A stretch of 64,000 nt of DNA, taken from positions 346,357 to 410,356 of the forward strand of contig NZ_LMUT01000016.1 in NCBI RefSeq assembly GCF_009765785.1, read 5' to 3'. Source of the stretch: Granulicella sp. L46. Lineage in GTDB: Bacteria > Acidobacteriota > Terriglobia > Terriglobales > Acidobacteriaceae. Position numbers and translations under genes: made by a program. Shown piece after piece: positions 60,844 to 64,000 of this stretch. Within the stretch, counting starts at the first letter, position 1. Every line of letters begins with the position of its first letter. Below the pieces are notes generated by a model. The model made no database searches. It was not told where the DNA came from and was given only the letters and a program-made list of their open reading frames with translations.

Positions 60844-61584
60844 ATGATCGCGGATATGAATGTAATGGAAGAACGAATTGAGCTCGATACAACGCCGTCG
60901 GCAACTCTAGGCACGATCCTTATCATTGAGGACGACCCTCGCATGCAGAAGGTCTTGCGCAGGATTTTTATCGAGGAGCAGTACGCGGTTGTCGTTGCGG
61001 GTGATGGCCAAACCGGGCTTGATTTATTTCGTAGCGAACATCCTCTCGCCGTCGTTCTGGATCTTATTCTTCCGCGAATTTCCGGGCGCGACCTTTGCCA
61101 GGCCTTTAAGAATCTTTCCAGCGAGACGCCAATCATCGTGCTGAGTGCAATCAGCGAGGTTGTCGACAAAGTGCTGCTGCTTGAGTTGGGTGCTGACGAT
61201 TATGTTACGAAGCCCTTCAGCCCACGAGAGCTCACAGCTCGCGTTCAGGCAGCAATTCGGAGACAACGTAGACCTGTGGGAGCCTCCATCTATCGTTTTG
61301 GGGACTGTGAGATCGATTTCAAGAGTATGAATGCGCGGCGTAAGGGAGTTCCCGTAGTCCTGACTGCGCACGAGTTCAAGCTACTGAAGTTCTTCACCGA
61401 TAATCTTGAGCGGGTACTTACACGAGAGGTGCTCCTCAACGAAGTGTGGGGATATAGCTCGTATCCGACCACGCGCACCGTGGACAACCAGATCCTGAAG
61501 CTCCGCCAGAAGCTGGAACCGGATCCCGCCAACCCCAAACATCTGCTGACGATTTACGGCGCAGGCTACAAATTTGTCCCATAA
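60844..61584 (+). CDS. OmpR/PhoB-family response regulator
   Basis: The protein has 246 residues; GGAGGT lies before ATG 60844. The receiver domain (about 24-140) has E29-D30-D31, phospho-acceptor D73 in VVLDLILPRISG, and K in DYVTKPFSPREL. The C-terminal winged-helix effector has the OmpR pattern: LTAHEFKLLKFFTDNLERVL, then LNEVWGYSSYPTTRTVDNQI and GAGYKFVP. The extra ~22 N-terminal residues are unusual. It is followed by its kinase and preceded by a Pho-like repeat, and is the best candidate to bind the 11-bp repeats found across the block. Confidence 0.93.
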   Translation: MIADMNVMEERIELDTTPSATLGTILIIEDDPRMQKVLRRIFIEEQYAVVVAGDGQTGLDLFRSEHPLAVVLDLILPRISGRDLCQAFKNLSSETPIIVLSAISEVVDKVLLLELGADDYVTKPFSPRELTARVQAAIRRQRRPVGASIYRFGDCEIDFKSMNARRKGVPVVLTAHEFKLLKFFTDNLERVLTREVLLNEVWGYSSYPTTRTVDNQILKLRQKLEPDPANPKHLLTIYGAGYKFVP

Positions 61585-61621
61585 TCTTAACGTCGGTCGA
61601 TGGCGGGATGATGAGGACAGT

Positions 61622-63451
61622 ATGGAGATAACCAGCACTCGCGGGAAGCACGGGATACGAACGCATGTCCTGCTGGTTGTCGCTATGGCGCTTGTCATCG
61701 CAATCGTCACATGCGGGTGCCTGTTGCTCATCCGTCATCGCCTCCGTGCGCAGGTTACCGACGATCTGTCTCAGGATCTCGATCATTCTGTCATCACATT
61801 TCAAGACCTGCAGGCCGAGCGAGTAAGCGCATTGGATCGCGAGAGTTCACTTCTTGCGGAGCTGCCCACGTTGAAAGCGCTGATGACGAGTGGGGATGAG
61901 CTCACCATCCAGAACGGAGCCACGGAATTCTGGCAGCTTAGCGGAAACGATCTGTTTGCGCTCGCCTATCCGGACGGCCGGGTAGTGGCCGTCTATACCA
62001 AGGGCACGCCAGTGGATGCCACTATCCGCCAAGGATTGAAGACGCTACTGGCTTCTCCCCAAAAACGCTATCTCATCGATGGGCAGGGGCTGTACGTCTG
62101 TTCTGTGCGTCCGTTGTACTTTGGTAGTGATGAGGACGGCACCCTGCTCGGGTATGTCATCAGCGGTATATCGATTGAACGAACTGTGCGGCAGATCAGC
62201 CAGCCGACCGGCGTGGAAGCAACCTTTCTCAGTGAGGGGCAAGTCGTGGCAAGTACACTGAGCCAATCCGGCCAGACGAGCCTCAGGATGCAGCCAGGAT
62301 TGTTTTCAGGCACACCCCAGGCGCCGTCTACCGTGAATTTCGGAAGCATTCGGTATCTCGCCGCAACGGAGGATCTCACCGCGGCTGCCACATCTCCGCT
62401 GAAGCTGGTGGTCCTGAAATCCTTCGAACCGGCAGAGCGTTCGATCAACCGAATCAACCGAATGGTGTTAAGTGCAGGCTTCCTCGCGCTTCTCTCAGGT
62501 ACTGTTCTGATGATTGCTCTTTCGCACCTCCTGACTCGTCCACTCGAAGAGCTTTCGAGGAGCGTCATTGCATTTGGCAGCGGCAACGACCCATACCGAA
62601 TACCGCGATATGGTACCCAGGAGGTAAGACAGCTAAGCACCGCATTCGCCGGAATGATTAACGAAATCAAGCAAAAAAATCGGGCATTGCTGGAATCCGA
62701 ACGACTTGCGACCATCGGACGGATGGCAAGCTCGGTCTCTCATGACTTGCGTCACTATCTCGCTGCGATATACGCCAATTCGGAGTTTCTTGCATCCGGC
62801 CGGCTATCAGAAACTGAACGAGCAGAGATCTTTGCGGACGTTCGCGCGGCGGTGCATGGCACGACCGACATGATCGAATCACTGCTGATCTTCAGCCGTA
62901 CAGGTGCAAGCGTGAGAAGGTCGCCCGAACTCATGGCAATATTGCTGGAACGAGCGGCCGCTGTGGTTCGAGCGCATCCCGATGCCGAAGGCGTTTCGCT
63001 GGTGACTCGTCTCGGCGAGCCTACGGAGACGGCCGTCGTCGTCGACGGAAAACAGATTGAACGCGCGGTCTGCAACCTTCTCCTCAACGCTTGCCAGGCT
63101 GTTCGCACGACTGGAAAGGAGGCCAGAATCGTGATGACGCTGGAAGTCCATCAGGAGCACATGACCGTCAGTGTCATAGACAACGGCGATGGCATCCCGG
63201 AAAGCATTCGCACCAGTCTTTTTGAACCATTTGTGAGCGAAGGGAAACAGAAGGGAACGGGCCTCGGGCTTACATTAGCTCATTGCATCGCCGTAGAACA
63301 TGGAGGAGAGGTCGTTCTGCTGAGCAGTATTCCAGGCGAAACGATATTTCAAATGACAGTAGCGCGGGAGATTCAAACACCAAATGCACTGACCATGTCA
63401 GCAACGGGCCCTCACGACGAGGTTCACCAACATGAAAATTTACAAGCCTAA
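61622..63451 (+). CDS. Membrane sensor histidine kinase with periplasmic sensor and HAMP
   Basis: The protein has 609 residues from ATG 61622 (GAGGA precedes it; TTG 61574 overlaps the regulator stop). TM1 is at about 14-38, then a ~230-residue periplasmic region, then TM2 (MVLSAGFLALLSGTVLMIAL), a HAMP-like linker, and a kinase core with SERLATIGRMASSVSHDLRH (phospho-His in SHDLRH), NLLLNACQAV, IDNGDGIP and GTGLGLTLAHCIAVEHGG. Its core closely resembles that of the orphan kinase at 27808. It should phosphorylate the regulator at 60844 in response to an unknown periplasmic signal. Confidence 0.92.
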   Translation: MEITSTRGKHGIRTHVLLVVAMALVIAIVTCGCLLLIRHRLRAQVTDDLSQDLDHSVITFQDLQAERVSALDRESSLLAELPTLKALMTSGDELTIQNGATEFWQLSGNDLFALAYPDGRVVAVYTKGTPVDATIRQGLKTLLASPQKRYLIDGQGLYVCSVRPLYFGSDEDGTLLGYVISGISIERTVRQISQPTGVEATFLSEGQVVASTLSQSGQTSLRMQPGLFSGTPQAPSTVNFGSIRYLAATEDLTAAATSPLKLVVLKSFEPAERSINRINRMVLSAGFLALLSGTVLMIALSHLLTRPLEELSRSVIAFGSGNDPYRIPRYGTQEVRQLSTAFAGMINEIKQKNRALLESERLATIGRMASSVSHDLRHYLAAIYANSEFLASGRLSETERAEIFADVRAAVHGTTDMIESLLIFSRTGASVRRSPELMAILLERAAAVVRAHPDAEGVSLVTRLGEPTETAVVVDGKQIERAVCNLLLNACQAVRTTGKEARIVMTLEVHQEHMTVSVIDNGDGIPESIRTSLFEPFVSEGKQKGTGLGLTLAHCIAVEHGGEVVLLSSIPGETIFQMTVAREIQTPNALTMSATGPHDEVHQHENLQA

Positions 63452-64000
63452 AGCAAAACAGCAACCCATGATGCCGCTTCGGAATTTATGGCCCATGTTG
63501 TCGGTGCTGATCTTCGTTTGCGGCTATTCCGGACCTTGGTTGCTCGCACAGTCGACCCAACCCGCGAATCAAGAGAGCGTTCCGGAGCAGATTCAAAAAT
63601 TGACTGAGGCGATGGCAAAGGCACAAAGCCAACTCGAACAATCGCAGCATCAGCTGGACGAGCTGCGCCAACAACTGGCCGCACTGCAGAGCCAGATGGC
63701 ACAGGCGGGATCTGCAGTGACCCTTCCGGCATCAACCGCTCCAGCTGCGACATCATCATCGGTTTCTTTGCCACAGGTCGTCTCCCCAGCTAAGCCGGCC
63801 GCGATAGCCGACCTTCGAGAGCGGCAGGACATGCAGGAATCTCAAATCGCGACCCTCGACCAGACCAAGGTCGAAAGTGAGTCAAAGTATCCGGTGAAGA
63901 TCACCGGGTTATTGCTGTTCAACGGCTTCGTCAATACGCGGCAGGTGAATATAGCGGCGACGCCGACGTTGGCTCTCTATGGCACCGGAAGCACAGGGGC
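63432..64000 (+). CDS. Exported coiled-coil protein, probably a porin (3' truncated by window edge)
   Basis: ATG 63432 lies inside the last codons of the kinase gene (20-base overlap), and the frame is open to the window end (189 codons). A signal peptide ends near PWLLAQ. Residues ~55-95 form a Gln-rich coiled coil (EQIQKLTEAMAKAQSQLEQS then QLDELRQQLAALQSQMAQAG), a pro/ala/ser linker follows, and a beta-barrel-like start (VKITGLLLFNGFVNTRQVNI) begins near 168. This layout is that of acidobacterial coiled-coil porins (OprO/P or similar). The full barrel lies outside the window. Confidence 0.7.
   Translation, partial: MKIYKPKAKQQPMMPLRNLWPMLSVLIFVCGYSGPWLLAQSTQPANQESVPEQIQKLTEAMAKAQSQLEQSQHQLDELRQQLAALQSQMAQAGSAVTLPASTAPAATSSSVSLPQVVSPAKPAAIADLRERQDMQESQIATLDQTKVESESKYPVKITGLLLFNGFVNTRQVNIAATPTLALYGTGSTG

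Overview
The window reads as chromosome from an Acidobacteriia-type bacterium (Terriglobus/Granulicella/Edaphobacter group). The evidence is gene content: a large TonB-dependent receptor with an N-terminal carboxypeptidase-regulatory-like domain, a two-component-propeller histidine kinase, YD-repeat (RHS) proteins, a GH115 glucuronidase, several small families typical of that phylum, and a long exopolysaccharide cluster. No ribosomal or other strong taxonomic marker is present, so the assignment is an inference.

Region 1 (1-17.7 kb) is accessory DNA. From the left it holds the tail of an unknown gene, a small XRE regulator and an IS5-type transposase remnant. Next come two very large minus-strand RHS genes that look like one RHS architecture split in two, with a possible immunity gene downstream. 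A compact five-gene minus-strand cassette follows (10.6-15.0 kb): Dam-type adenine methylase, HARE-HTH/Nudix/P-loop kinase fusion, class I methyltransferase, SIR2-domain protein and a divergent HAM1/ITPase-like protein. Overlapping or near-abutting genes suggest one transcript, and the gene types suggest a nucleotide-centred anti-phage or conflict system. I do not recognise this combination as a named system, and it is the best candidate here for something undescribed. The region ends with an HTH protein, an odd class II tRNA gene with a Pro (UGG) anticodon, and a half-decayed tRNA-Asn.

Region 2 (17.7-33.3 kb) mixes ordinary genes with decayed ones. It contains a TetR regulator with neighbouring DUF308-like and NmrA-like genes, a lipoprotein beside a propeller histidine kinase and NarL-type regulator, small membrane or regulatory proteins, an orphan soluble histidine kinase, and a GH115 glucuronidase. 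Remnants of a sigma-54 activator, an alpha/beta hydrolase, an IS30 transposase, an acidobacterial conserved protein and a tyrosine recombinase lie between them.

Region 3 (33.4-64 kb) is a long, mostly plus-strand block for envelope and exopolysaccharide functions. First come a TonB receptor, HPr-kinase-like protein, MFS exporter, GDPD-HEAT protein, nucleotidyltransferase-like protein and ABC exporter. A convergent cytochrome c/beta-barrel pair follows. The Wzx/Wzy-type cluster then runs: methyltransferase, SLBB export protein, Wzi-like protein, Wzz, Wzx, GT4, polyprenyl glycosylphosphotransferase, WecG, CuA-type cupredoxin, cytochrome c and Wzy-like ligase. It ends with an OmpR/PhoB-type response regulator, its kinase and the start of a coiled-coil, probably porin, gene. 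Eight transcription starts in this block are preceded by TGACAA-like direct repeats with an exact 11-bp period, the geometry of a Pho box. I infer that the response regulator at 60.8 kb, or a close relative, coordinates the block.
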